This document shows, piece by piece, positions 14,402-21,734 of a stretch of DNA of 21,734 nucleotides (the stretch's first letter is position 1; every line of letters starts with the position of its first letter). This DNA comes from Bacillota bacterium. Its GTDB lineage: Bacteria; Bacillota; Clostridia; Christensenellales; Aristaeellaceae. The DNA lies in contig JAEXCG010000125.1 in the NCBI GenBank assembly GCA_023402355.1, positions 1-21,734 of the forward strand. Reading direction: 5' to 3'. The notes under the pieces were generated by a model. That model was not told where the DNA came from, made no database searches, and was given only the letters and a program-made list of their open reading frames with translations. The position numbers and the translations under genes were made by a program.

Positions 14402-14413
14402 GCCCCATGGGGC
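14402..14413. other. Palindrome GCCCCATGGGGC in a leader
   Basis: A perfect 12-bp inverted repeat about 8 nt after the predicted transcription start and 30 nt before the start codon at 14444. It has no T tract, so it is not a terminator. It could be an operator or a short RNA hairpin; the evidence is only the symmetry. Confidence 0.4.
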
Positions 14414-14443
14414 TTAAAAGAATTGTCGCAGGAGGTGGAGCAC

Positions 14444-14842
14444 ATGGCCCGAAAGAGGCCGCTTCGCGTCTTGGTGGCGGTTCTTTTTTCACTCGTCTGC
14501 CTCGCCGCGCTGCTGCAGGGCATGGACCGGCTGCTCTACCGCGCGCAGGACGCGCCCATGCCGGTCGAAAACGCGCTGCCTTCCGCCATGGGTCTGCCGC
14601 CCGCGGTGCTGACGGCAAACGTCCCCACGGCGCCCGCGCAGGAGGCGCAGCCCCTGCCGGAGGCGCTGCAAGGCGCTTCGCGGCAGGCGGCCGTCCCGGC
14701 GGCGCTGCTCGCGGGGCTCTTTGCGGCGCTGTGGCGAAACCGCGCCCGGAGCGGGCGAGACCGGAACGGCAACGTGCTGCAAAGGCGAAGTTACATGCTC
14801 TCCTTGCATCAGGCGTTTTCGTTCAGTGACGGCGGCGCATAG
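14444..14842 (+). CDS. Small membrane protein of unknown function, between scfB and secDF
   Basis: I do not recognise this 132-residue protein. It has a basic start (MARKRPLR), a hydrophobic segment at about 9-25 (VLVAVLFSLVCLAALL) that could be a signal anchor, a Pro/Ala-rich middle (about 37-85), a second hydrophobic stretch at about 85-98 (AAVPAALLAGLFAALW) and a basic tail. GGAGG at 14431-14435 precedes ATG 14444 by 8 nt; TTG 14423 is a poorer alternative. It has a near-consensus promoter of its own. Its position next to the SCIFF maturase and before secDF makes a role in peptide handling or secretion conceivable, but nothing in the sequence proves it. Moderate risk that the exact start is wrong. 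Confidence 0.7.
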   Translation: MARKRPLRVLVAVLFSLVCLAALLQGMDRLLYRAQDAPMPVENALPSAMGLPPAVLTANVPTAPAQEAQPLPEALQGASRQAAVPAALLAGLFAALWRNRARSGRDRNGNVLQRRSYMLSLHQAFSFSDGGA

Positions 14843-14896
14843 AATCGCGCCCCAGACGAAAGCGATACCGAATACATTTTGGAAGGAAGATTTGAC

Positions 14897-17083
14897 ATGG
14901 CGAACAAGAAATTGGGGGGCAAGAACCGCAAGGCCGTCAGCGTCGCGCAGCTTTGCGTCATCCTGATCCTGATCGTGCTGGCGGGCTTTGTGGCCCTCAA
15001 CGGCTTTGGCAAGGGCACGATGGTGCAGTACATGAAGCCCTGGGGCGAGGCGATCAGCCTGGGCCTCGACCTGCGCGGCGGCGTCTACACCGTCTATCAG
15101 GCGCAGAGCGACGGCGTGGAGGACTTCGACGGCAAGATGGATACCACGGTGAACATCCTGACCGGACGCCTGACGCGCCAGGGCTTCACGGAAGCCACGG
15201 TCACCCGTCAGGGCAGCGACCGCATCCGCATCGAGATTCCGGACGTGAAGGACCCGAACGAGATCCTCACGATCATCGGCACCCCGGCGCACCTGGTCTT
15301 CAAGGACAACGCGGGAAACGTCGTCATGGAGGGCCAGGAGGTCAAGGAGGCCTACATCAGCCAGGACGACACTGGCACGCCGTGCGTGGCCTTCAAGCTG
15401 TCCGACGTGGGCACGAAGCAGTTCGCCGAGGCGACGGCGGCCAACCTGAACAAGACGATCTCCATCGAGCTGGACGGCGAGGTCATCTCCGCGCCGACGG
15501 TCAACTCCGTCATCGCGGGCGGCTCGGGCATCATCCAGTCGCCGGGCATGACGGTGGAGGAAGCGAGCAACCTGGCGATGCTGATCCAGTCCGGCGCGCT
15601 GCCGCTGGACATTCACCAGCTTGAGGTCTCCGCCATCTCCGCGACGCTGGGCGTCGAGGCGCTGGACAAGGCGATTCTGGCGGCCGTCATCGGCGTCATC
15701 CTCGTCATGCTGTTCATGATCGCGCGCTACCGCCTGTGCGGCGTCATCGCGGACATCGCGCTGACGATCTACATCCTGCTGGTCATCTTCCTGCTGGCGG
15801 TCACGGGCGCGCAGCTCACGCTGCCCGGCGTCGCGGGTATCATCCTGGGCATCGGCATGGCGGTCGACGCGAACGTCATCATCTTCGAGCGCATCCGCGA
15901 GGAGCTGAACGCGGGACGCCCGCTGTTCTCCTCCGTGAAGAAGGGCTTCAGCAACGCGCTTTCCGCCATCATGGACTCCAACGTGACCACGATCATCGCG
16001 GCGCTGGTGCTGCTGTGGTTCGGCACGGGCTCCATCAAGGGCTTCGCGATCACGCTGGCCATCAGCGTCATCACGTCCATGTTCACGGCGGTCGTCGTGA
16101 CCCATGGGCTGCTCAACATCTTCGTGAACCTGGGCATCGAGAATAAGGCGCTCTACGCGCGGCCCGCGAAGGAGAACGAGGGCCACGTGCTCAAGGACCG
16201 CTCCAAGGTCTGCATCCGCGTCTCCGCGATCGTGATCGCCGTGGCGCTGGTGATGTCCGTCTTCGGGTTCGGCATGAACCTGGGCATCGACTTCACCGGC
16301 GGCATCATCATGGAGTACGACATGGGCGAAGCCTATCAGGTGGCGGACATTCAGGCCGCGCTCGCCAACCAGGGCGTGAGCGACGCGCAGATTCAGGTGA
16401 CCGGCGAGGACGGCCTGAAGGCGCAGATTCGCATCCGCGACGTGGAGAACCCCGACGAAATGCGCGCCGCGCTGGAGGCGGAGCTCGCCGCCAAGTACAC
16501 CAGCATGCAGTTCATCACCGTGGACCGCGTGGGCGCGGTCGCCGGGCGCGACCTGATCCTCAACGCGCTCAAGAGCGTGCTGGTCGCCGCGGCGCTGATG
16601 CTGCTCTACATCGCCATTCGCTTTGACTTCTACTCCGGCCTGGCGGCGGTCATCGGCCTGGTGCACGACGTGCTGATCATGGTGGCCCTCATGGTCTTCC
16701 TGCGCCCGTTCGTGCAGGTGAACACCACGTTCATCGCCGCGATGCTGACCATCGTCGGCTACTCGATCAACAACACCATCGTCATCTTCGACCGCATCCG
16801 CGAGAACGTGCACGGCGGCATGCGCGGAAAGCCGCGCACCGAGATCGTCACCGCCTCGATCCGCGAGTGCTTCACCCGCACGGTGAGCACTACGCTGACG
16901 ACGCTGCTGACGACGGTGACGCTGTTCGTGCTGGGCGTGGCCTCCATCCGCGAGTTCACGCTGCCGCTGATCGTGGGCATCGTCTCCGGCGTGTACTCCG
17001 CAAACGCCATCAACGGCTACGTGTGGGCGTTCCTGATGGATCACCGCGCGAAGGCCAAGCAGAAGGAAGCCAAGAAGGCGTAA
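14897..17083 (+). CDS. secDF: Fused protein translocase subunit SecDF
   Basis: A 728-residue membrane protein uniting SecD and SecF, which use the proton gradient to help pull exported proteins through SecYEG. The SecD half has an N-terminal span (about 16-36), LGLDLRGGVYTVYQ (55-68), a periplasmic-type domain and MAVDANVIIFERIREE (321-336) with the key Asp324. The SecF half begins near 435 and shows GIDFTGG (463-469) and YSINNTIVIFDRIREN. About twelve spans are expected. The length matches fused SecDF of Bacillus (737) rather than separate proteins. ATG 14897 follows GGAAGGAAG by 7 nt; an in-frame TTG at 14879 lacks a site. No convincing promoter was seen, so it probably shares the transcript of the small membrane protein. 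Confidence 0.97.
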   Translation: MANKKLGGKNRKAVSVAQLCVILILIVLAGFVALNGFGKGTMVQYMKPWGEAISLGLDLRGGVYTVYQAQSDGVEDFDGKMDTTVNILTGRLTRQGFTEATVTRQGSDRIRIEIPDVKDPNEILTIIGTPAHLVFKDNAGNVVMEGQEVKEAYISQDDTGTPCVAFKLSDVGTKQFAEATAANLNKTISIELDGEVISAPTVNSVIAGGSGIIQSPGMTVEEASNLAMLIQSGALPLDIHQLEVSAISATLGVEALDKAILAAVIGVILVMLFMIARYRLCGVIADIALTIYILLVIFLLAVTGAQLTLPGVAGIILGIGMAVDANVIIFERIREELNAGRPLFSSVKKGFSNALSAIMDSNVTTIIAALVLLWFGTGSIKGFAITLAISVITSMFTAVVVTHGLLNIFVNLGIENKALYARPAKENEGHVLKDRSKVCIRVSAIVIAVALVMSVFGFGMNLGIDFTGGIIMEYDMGEAYQVADIQAALANQGVSDAQIQVTGEDGLKAQIRIRDVENPDEMRAALEAELAAKYTSMQFITVDRVGAVAGRDLILNALKSVLVAAALMLLYIAIRFDFYSGLAAVIGLVHDVLIMVALMVFLRPFVQVNTTFIAAMLTIVGYSINNTIVIFDRIRENVHGGMRGKPRTEIVTASIRECFTRTVSTTLTTLLTTVTLFVLGVASIREFTLPLIVGIVSGVYSANAINGYVWAFLMDHRAKAKQKEAKKA

Positions 17084-17095
17084 GAAACGCTTTGG

Positions 17096-17127
17096 CGAAA
17101 GAGCCTGCGGGGGCGCAGGCTCTTTCG
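17096..17127 (+). terminator. Hairpin terminator after secDF
   Basis: CGAAAGAGCCTGCG (17096-17109) and CGCAGGCTCTTTCG (17114-17127) form a perfect 14-bp stem with a GGGG loop. The trailing T run is only within the arm (CTCTTT), so termination may be incomplete. No clear promoter for recJ was found in the next 50 bp. Confidence 0.75.
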
Positions 17128-17181
17128 TCCTATTCAGACTTCTTCCGTTTTTTCAAACAGGCCGGTAAAGGAGGGCGGAAT

Positions 17182-19569
17182 TTGCTTCGTTTCGTTCAAA
17201 AGACACAGGAGGGGAAGCCGGAGGCGCTGCTTCATGCGGACATTCCCGCCCGGCTGGCAGAGCTGCTCTATTCGCGGGGCATCCGGACGCCGGAGGAGGC
17301 GGAAGCCTACCTGCACCCGACAAGGGAGCGATTGCACGACCCGATGAAGATGCAGGACATGGACCGGGCGGTCGCCTGCATCCGCGAGGCGATCACGCGC
17401 CGCCTGCCCATCGTCGTCTACGGCGATTACGACGTGGACGGCGTGATGGCGACCTCGATTCTGCTGACCTATTTGAAAAAGCAGGGGGCGGACGTAACCT
17501 ACTACATCCCCGACCGGCATGGCGAGGGCTACGGGCTGAACATCCCGGCGGTGGAGGAGATTGCGCGGCGAGCGAAACTGCTCGTCACGGTGGACTGCGG
17601 CATTACCTCGGACCGGGAGGTCGCGCGGGCGCGGGAGCTGGGCATGCAGGTGATCGTGACGGACCACCACCAGCTCGGCGAGCGGCCGTTGGCGTGCGAG
17701 GCGGTGCTCAACCCCCTGCTGGGGGAGTACCCCTTCCGCAGGCTGTGCGGCGCGGGCGTCGCCTTCAAGCTGGTGCAGGCGCTGGGCGGCATGGAAGCGC
17801 TGGAGCCCCTGTGGGAGCTGGCGGCGCTGGCGACGGTGGCGGACCTGGTGCCGCTGACGGACGAAAACCGCGTGATCGTGGCCTGCGGCCTGCGGGCGAT
17901 CAACGGGACGAAGCGGCCGGGCCTGCGCGCGCTGATCGAGGAGGCCGGGCTGTCGGGCAGGGAGATCACGAGCGGGCACATCGCCTTTCAGCTCGCCCCG
18001 CGCATCAACGCGGGCGGACGGCTGGCGCTCGCCGCGCGGGGCGTGGAGCTGATGACCACGCGCAGCGAGGAGAAGGCGCGCGATATCGCCCGCGAGCTGG
18101 AGGCCGACAACGCGCAGCGAAAGGAGCTGGAGCAGGAAATTTTGCGCCGGGCGGAGGAAATGCTGCCCGCGCAGGTCGATTTCCTGCGCGACCGCGCCAT
18201 CGTGCTCTCGGGCGAGGGCTGGAACCCCGGTGTGATCGGGCTTGCGGCCTCGCGGCTGGTCGAAAAATACCGCTGGCCCACGATATTGCTCTCGCAGGAC
18301 GGGGAAATCTGCGTGGGCTCCGCACGGTCGATTCCGGGCGTCAACATCCACGAGGCGCTGTGTGAATGCCGCGAGCTGTTCCTGCGCTTCGGCGGGCACG
18401 CGCAGGCCGCGGGCCTCACGATCGAGGCGCGGCACCTGCCCGAATTTAGAAAGCGCCTGAACGCGGCGATCGCCCGGCAGGCGGCGTGGGACACGTTTTA
18501 CCCCACCGAGGAATACGACCTGGAGGTCGCGCTGCCGGAGCTCACGGAGGAGCTGGTGCACGCCTTTGACCAGATGCAGCCGACGGGCTTTGGAAACCCC
18601 GCGCCCGTGCTGTGCCTGCGCGGCGTGGAGCCGCTGGACGCCCGGCGCGTGGGCAAGGACTTTTCCCACCTCAAGCTGCGCTTTTCGGCGGACGGCGAGC
18701 AGCGCGACGGCATCGCCTTTCGCATGGGCGAGCGCGCGGCGGCGCTGCCCGAGCGCGTGGACGTGCTCTTTTCTGCCTCCGTCAACGAGTGGCAGGGCGA
18801 GCGCACCGTGCAGTGCGAGGTGCGGCAGATGGAGCCGTTCGCCGCGCCCAAAGCCTTTATCGCGGAGTGCAGGCGGCATGAGGAAGGATTTGTGCGTGCA
18901 ATTTTGGCGCAAATCATCTATAATAGGCACAAGCAACGGACGGGCCCTTCCGGCTGCCGAAGGCTCACGCTGACGCAGGCGGACGAATACATTAAAGAAG
19001 CGCTGCGCGAAAGCCTTCAGGGCACGCTGCTCGTCTGCCAGACGCTGGGGTGTCTGCGCAAGTGGACCGTGCGCCTGGCGGTGATGGACGCGAAGCTCGA
19101 CTACGCCAGGGGCCGTCTTACGGACGCGCGGCGCTTCAATACCCTGCTGGCGCAGCCGGAGATCGGTTTATCGCAAGGGAGCATGCGCCGCGTGGCGCTG
19201 CTGGACGGCGCGGTGGAGGACGCCTCGCTGGCCGCCTGGCAGGAAGCGTTCCCCGGCGCGGAAATCGTCGTGGTGGAGGACGCCTCCGGCTATGTCCGCC
19301 AGGAGGCGGCGCGCCTTGCGCCCACGGACGACGAGCTGCGCGGGCTGTACAAAAGGCTGCGCGCGCTGCCGCCGGACAGCCCGCTGGAGGAAGTGGCCGC
19401 GGCGTCGGGCCTGGAGGCGTGCAGGGCGCTGGCGGGGCTTTACGTCCTGCAGGAGCTTTCGCTTCTGCACTTGTCGCAGAGCCCTTGGCAGATGCGGCTG
19501 CTGCCGATGCGAAAATGCGACCTTTCCAGCAGCGCGCTGCTTTTGCGCCTGCGGGAGATCGCCGGGTAA
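17182..19569 (+). CDS. recJ: Single-stranded-DNA-specific exonuclease RecJ
   Basis: A 795-residue 5'-3' exonuclease of the DHH phosphoesterase family used in recombination and repair. Metal-binding motifs: GDYDVDG (81-87), VDCGITS (137-143) and TDHHQ (160-164). The DHHA1 region has the GEGWNPGVIGLAASRLVEKY block and FGGHAQAAG. An OB-fold follows near FGNPAPVL, and then a C-terminal domain of about 230 residues typical of Firmicutes RecJ. The frame is open upstream into secDF, but TTG 17182 is the best start, with GGAGG at 17170-17174 and a 7-nt gap. A promoter-like sequence lies inside the gene near 18896. Confidence 0.96.
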   Translation: MLRFVQKTQEGKPEALLHADIPARLAELLYSRGIRTPEEAEAYLHPTRERLHDPMKMQDMDRAVACIREAITRRLPIVVYGDYDVDGVMATSILLTYLKKQGADVTYYIPDRHGEGYGLNIPAVEEIARRAKLLVTVDCGITSDREVARARELGMQVIVTDHHQLGERPLACEAVLNPLLGEYPFRRLCGAGVAFKLVQALGGMEALEPLWELAALATVADLVPLTDENRVIVACGLRAINGTKRPGLRALIEEAGLSGREITSGHIAFQLAPRINAGGRLALAARGVELMTTRSEEKARDIARELEADNAQRKELEQEILRRAEEMLPAQVDFLRDRAIVLSGEGWNPGVIGLAASRLVEKYRWPTILLSQDGEICVGSARSIPGVNIHEALCECRELFLRFGGHAQAAGLTIEARHLPEFRKRLNAAIARQAAWDTFYPTEEYDLEVALPELTEELVHAFDQMQPTGFGNPAPVLCLRGVEPLDARRVGKDFSHLKLRFSADGEQRDGIAFRMGERAAALPERVDVLFSASVNEWQGERTVQCEVRQMEPFAAPKAFIAECRRHEEGFVRAILAQIIYNRHKQRTGPSGCRRLTLTQADEYIKEALRESLQGTLLVCQTLGCLRKWTVRLAVMDAKLDYARGRLTDARRFNTLLAQPEIGLSQGSMRRVALLDGAVEDASLAAWQEAFPGAEIVVVEDASGYVRQEAARLAPTDDELRGLYKRLRALPPDSPLEEVAAASGLEACRALAGLYVLQELSLLHLSQSPWQMRLLPMRKCDLSSSALLLRLREIAG
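18896..18924 (+). promoter_or_regulatory. Possible promoter inside recJ
   Basis: A perfect TATAAT (18919-18924) in an unusually AT-rich patch of the gene, exactly 17 bp after GTGCAA (18896-18901), which resembles the TTGCAA/TTGCAT -35 boxes used elsewhere in the window. It could add transcription toward rel 720 bp downstream. It may also be chance, since it encodes an ordinary part of RecJ (QIIYNRHK). Confidence 0.35.
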
Positions 19570-19605
19570 GACGAAACAGGAGTGTGGGACAGCCGCGCGG
19601 CGGCG

Positions 19606-19623
19606 GCCCGGCGGACGCCGGGC
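19606..19623 (+). other. Hairpin in the recJ-rel gap
   Basis: GCCCGGC-GGAC-GCCGGGC is a perfect stem-loop in the 76-bp gap between recJ and rel. It has no T tract, so it is unlikely to terminate and recJ-rel read-through is expected. It ends 8 nt before the A/G-rich ribosome site of rel. Confidence 0.45.
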
Positions 19624-19645
19624 AGAAGGAAAAGGAGAATGACCC

Positions 19646-21734
19646 GTGACAAACGAGGTGTGTAGCAGCTTGGAAGAACTGCTCGGCAGGGTGCGCAAGT
19701 ATCACCCGCAGGCTGACGGCGAGGCGCTGATCGAAAAGGCGTATTCCTTTGCCGAAAAAGCCCACGCGGAGCAGAGGCGCAAGTCCGGCGAGCCGTATTT
19801 CGTGCACCCGCTCACCGTCGCGGGCATTCTGGCGTCGCTGATGCTGGACGCGCCGACCATCGCGGCGGGGCTTTTGCACGACACGGTGGAGGACTGCGAG
19901 GGCGTGACGCTGGAGGTCATCGAAAAGGAGTTCGGCCAGGAGGTCGCCGTGCTCGTGGACGGCGTGACGAAGCTGGGCAAGCTGGAGTTCAACTCGCGCG
20001 AGGAGCAGCAGGCGGAATCGCTGCGCAAGATGATTCTGGCGATGTCCAGGGACATCCGCGTGGTGCTCATCAAGCTCGCCGACCGGCTGCACAACATGCG
20101 CACGCTCAAGTTTCAGTCGCCCGAAAAGCAGCGGCTGATCGCGCAGGAGACGCTGGACATCTACGCGCCGCTGGCGCACCGGCTGGGCGTGTACAAGATC
20201 AAGCAGGAGCTGGAGGACCTCTGCCTGCGCTATCTGGACCCGCAGGGCTATCAAAACCTCATTCAGAAGGTCGGCATGCGCCGGGCGGAGCGCGAGGAAT
20301 CGATCCGCCTGGTCATAAGGCAGCTCGGCCAGAAGATCGAGGAGCTGGGCATCCGCTACGACATCGACGGGCGGCCCAAGCACTTTTACAGCATCTACAA
20401 GAAGATGGTGCTGCAAAACAAGCCCTTCGAGCAGATTTTCGATCTGATCGCCATCCGCGTGCTGGTCGATACGATCCCCGACTGTTACGCGGTGCTGGGC
20501 ATCGTGCACACGCTTTGGAAGCAGGTGCCCAACCGCTTCAAGGACTACATTTCCACCCCGAAGCCGAATATGTATCAGTCGCTGCACACCACGGTGGTGG
20601 GGCAAAACGGCATGCCGTTCGAGGTGCAGATTCGCACCTGGGAAATGCACCGCGTGGCGGAATTCGGCATCGCGGCGCACTGGCGCTATAAAGAGGGCAA
20701 GCAGTCCGGCGACGAGCTGGACAAGAAGCTGTACTGGCTGCGCCAGATTCTGGACTGGCAGAACGAGACGAAGGATTCCAAGGAATTCATCAACAGCCTG
20801 AAGGTCGACCTGTTCAGCGATGAGGTGTTCGTCTTTACGCCCAAGGGCGACATCCTCGACCTGCCCAAGGGCGCGACGCCGATCGACTTCGCCTACCGCA
20901 TCCACAGCGCGGTGGGCAACAAGTGCATCGGCGCGAAGGTGAACGGGCGCATCGTGACGCTGGACACGCCGCTGAACACCGGCGACTTCGTGGAGATCAT
21001 CACCCAGGCGAACGCCAAAGGCCCCAGCATGGACTGGCTGAAGGTGGCCAAGACCTCGCAGGCCAAGGCGAAAATACGCCAGTTCTTCAAGCGCGAGCTC
21101 AAGGAAGAAAACGTCGCCAAGGGCCGCGACATGCTGGAATACGAGGCCAAGCGGCAGGCGGTGAGCCTGCCCTCGCTGCTCAAAAACGAATACCTGGAGC
21201 CGCTGCTCAAGAAGTACGCCTTCTTCGACGTGGACGACATCTACGCCGCGGTGGGCTACGGCGGGCTTGCGGCCAGCCACGTGGTCACGCGCCTGGCGGA
21301 GGAGCAGCGCCGCAGGGAGAAGCCCGCGCCGCCCGCCGCCCCGCCGGTGGTTTCACCGGAGGAGCAGCGCGCGCGCCAGCAGCAGGCGGCCCAGCAGCAC
21401 GCGGGCGGCAGCGACCACGGCATCTTCGTGCGCGGCGAGCCGGGCATGCTGGTGCGCTTCGCGCGCTGCTGCAGCCCGCTGCCGGGGGACGAAATCGTCG
21501 GCTATATCACGCGCGGGCGCGGGGTGACCGTGCACAAGGCGGACTGTATCAACGTGCTTTCGGAGATCGATTCCGACCGGCTGGTGGAGGTATCCTGGGA
21601 CGCGGAGGCCAAGACCAGCTACAACGGCAGCGTGCAGATTCTGGCCTACGACCGCGAGGGACTGCTGGCGGACCTCGTGCTCTTCATCAGCAGTTTGAAG
21701 GTGATGATCAGCGCGATTTCCGCCAAGACGAACA
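19646..21734 (+). CDS. relA: Bifunctional (p)ppGpp synthetase/hydrolase Rel, cut at right edge
   Basis: The first 696 residues of a Rel/SpoT homologue controlling the stringent response. The hydrolase HD domain is intact: His54, HDTVED (78-83) and Asp146 in LADRLHN. The synthetase domain has GRPKHFYSIYKKM, NRFKDYI with the RFKD form typical of bifunctional enzymes, YQSLHTTV and EVQIRTWEMHRVAEFG. A TGS domain (392-450, VFVFTPKGD) follows, then a helical region, a Gln/Ala/Pro-rich linker (about 552-590), the conserved-cysteine domain (FARCCSPLPGDEIVGY; Cys608, Cys609, Cys634), and the start of the C-terminal ACT domain near 658. GTG 19646 has AAAGGAG upstream. In many Clostridia apt lies between recJ and rel; here it is absent. 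Confidence 0.97.
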   Translation, partial: MTNEVCSSLEELLGRVRKYHPQADGEALIEKAYSFAEKAHAEQRRKSGEPYFVHPLTVAGILASLMLDAPTIAAGLLHDTVEDCEGVTLEVIEKEFGQEVAVLVDGVTKLGKLEFNSREEQQAESLRKMILAMSRDIRVVLIKLADRLHNMRTLKFQSPEKQRLIAQETLDIYAPLAHRLGVYKIKQELEDLCLRYLDPQGYQNLIQKVGMRRAEREESIRLVIRQLGQKIEELGIRYDIDGRPKHFYSIYKKMVLQNKPFEQIFDLIAIRVLVDTIPDCYAVLGIVHTLWKQVPNRFKDYISTPKPNMYQSLHTTVVGQNGMPFEVQIRTWEMHRVAEFGIAAHWRYKEGKQSGDELDKKLYWLRQILDWQNETKDSKEFINSLKVDLFSDEVFVFTPKGDILDLPKGATPIDFAYRIHSAVGNKCIGAKVNGRIVTLDTPLNTGDFVEIITQANAKGPSMDWLKVAKTSQAKAKIRQFFKRELKEENVAKGRDMLEYEAKRQAVSLPSLLKNEYLEPLLKKYAFFDVDDIYAAVGYGGLAASHVVTRLAEEQRRREKPAPPAAPPVVSPEEQRARQQQAAQQHAGGSDHGIFVRGEPGMLVRFARCCSPLPGDEIVGYITRGRGVTVHKADCINVLSEIDSDRLVEVSWDAEAKTSYNGSVQILAYDREGLLADLVLFISSLKVMISAISAKTN

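Noticed and set aside
14817..14845. Promoter directly upstream of secDF
   Set aside because: TAGAAT at 14840-14845 has only a poor -35 (TTTCGT) at 17 bp; not convincing.
14489..17044. 851-codon open frame on the minus strand opposite secDF
   Set aside because: A GC-rich antisense shadow full of His, Arg, Asp and Val; the plus strand encodes a clear SecDF throughout.
17134..18936. 600-codon open frame on the minus strand opposite recJ
   Set aside because: An antisense shadow; the plus strand carries all RecJ motifs in one frame.

Overview
The window reads as chromosomal core sequence from an endospore-forming, GC-rich member of the Clostridia. Evidence for this is the spoIIAA-spoIIAB-sigF operon, a SCIFF peptide with its radical SAM maturase (a clostridial hallmark), a LytTR/DUF3021 pair, a bifunctional Rel and RuvC rather than only RecU. 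The high GC content would suit a Christensenellales-like lineage, but that placement is a guess. Every gene looks intact except the two cut by the window edges, and I see no prophage, insertion sequence, CRISPR array or RNA gene.

Region by region. (1) 1-1325 holds the end of the forespore sigma-F operon and its terminator. (2) 1326-1620 has no gene and carries a 94-bp tandem repeat built around a GC-rich hairpin. (3) 1612-3340 is a promoter followed by lytTR, a DUF3021 membrane protein and a zinc-dependent phospholipase C-like protein, ending in a bidirectional terminator. (4) 3367-6130 on the minus strand is argG then argH, separated by a large stem-loop. The intergenic stretch upstream of argG contains divergent promoters and a pair of ARG-box-like operators. 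(5) 6315-11593 is ruvC-ruvA-ruvB-queA-(diguanylate cyclase)-tgt, a tightly packed run combining Holliday-junction processing and queuosine tRNA modification. (6) 11631-17083 is yajC, a TIGR04086-type membrane protein, scfA, scfB, a small membrane protein of unknown function and a fused secDF. (7) 17182 to the end is recJ and a bifunctional (p)ppGpp synthetase/hydrolase cut by the window edge.

The most system-like part is region 6: a ranthipeptide (SCIFF) precursor and its maturase embedded between two Sec accessory genes and flanked by two uncharacterised small membrane proteins. Three successive promoters there have exact 17-bp spacers. A terminator separates the precursor from the maturase, and the maturase uses a TTG start; together these suggest abundant peptide and scarce enzyme. 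The SCIFF system is known but its function is poorly understood, and the two membrane proteins are plausible but unproven partners. Other points worth a second look are the 94-bp repeat, the paired ARG boxes, a cysteine-rich diguanylate cyclase overlapping tgt, and a terminator whose 3' arm doubles as the next gene's ribosome binding site.
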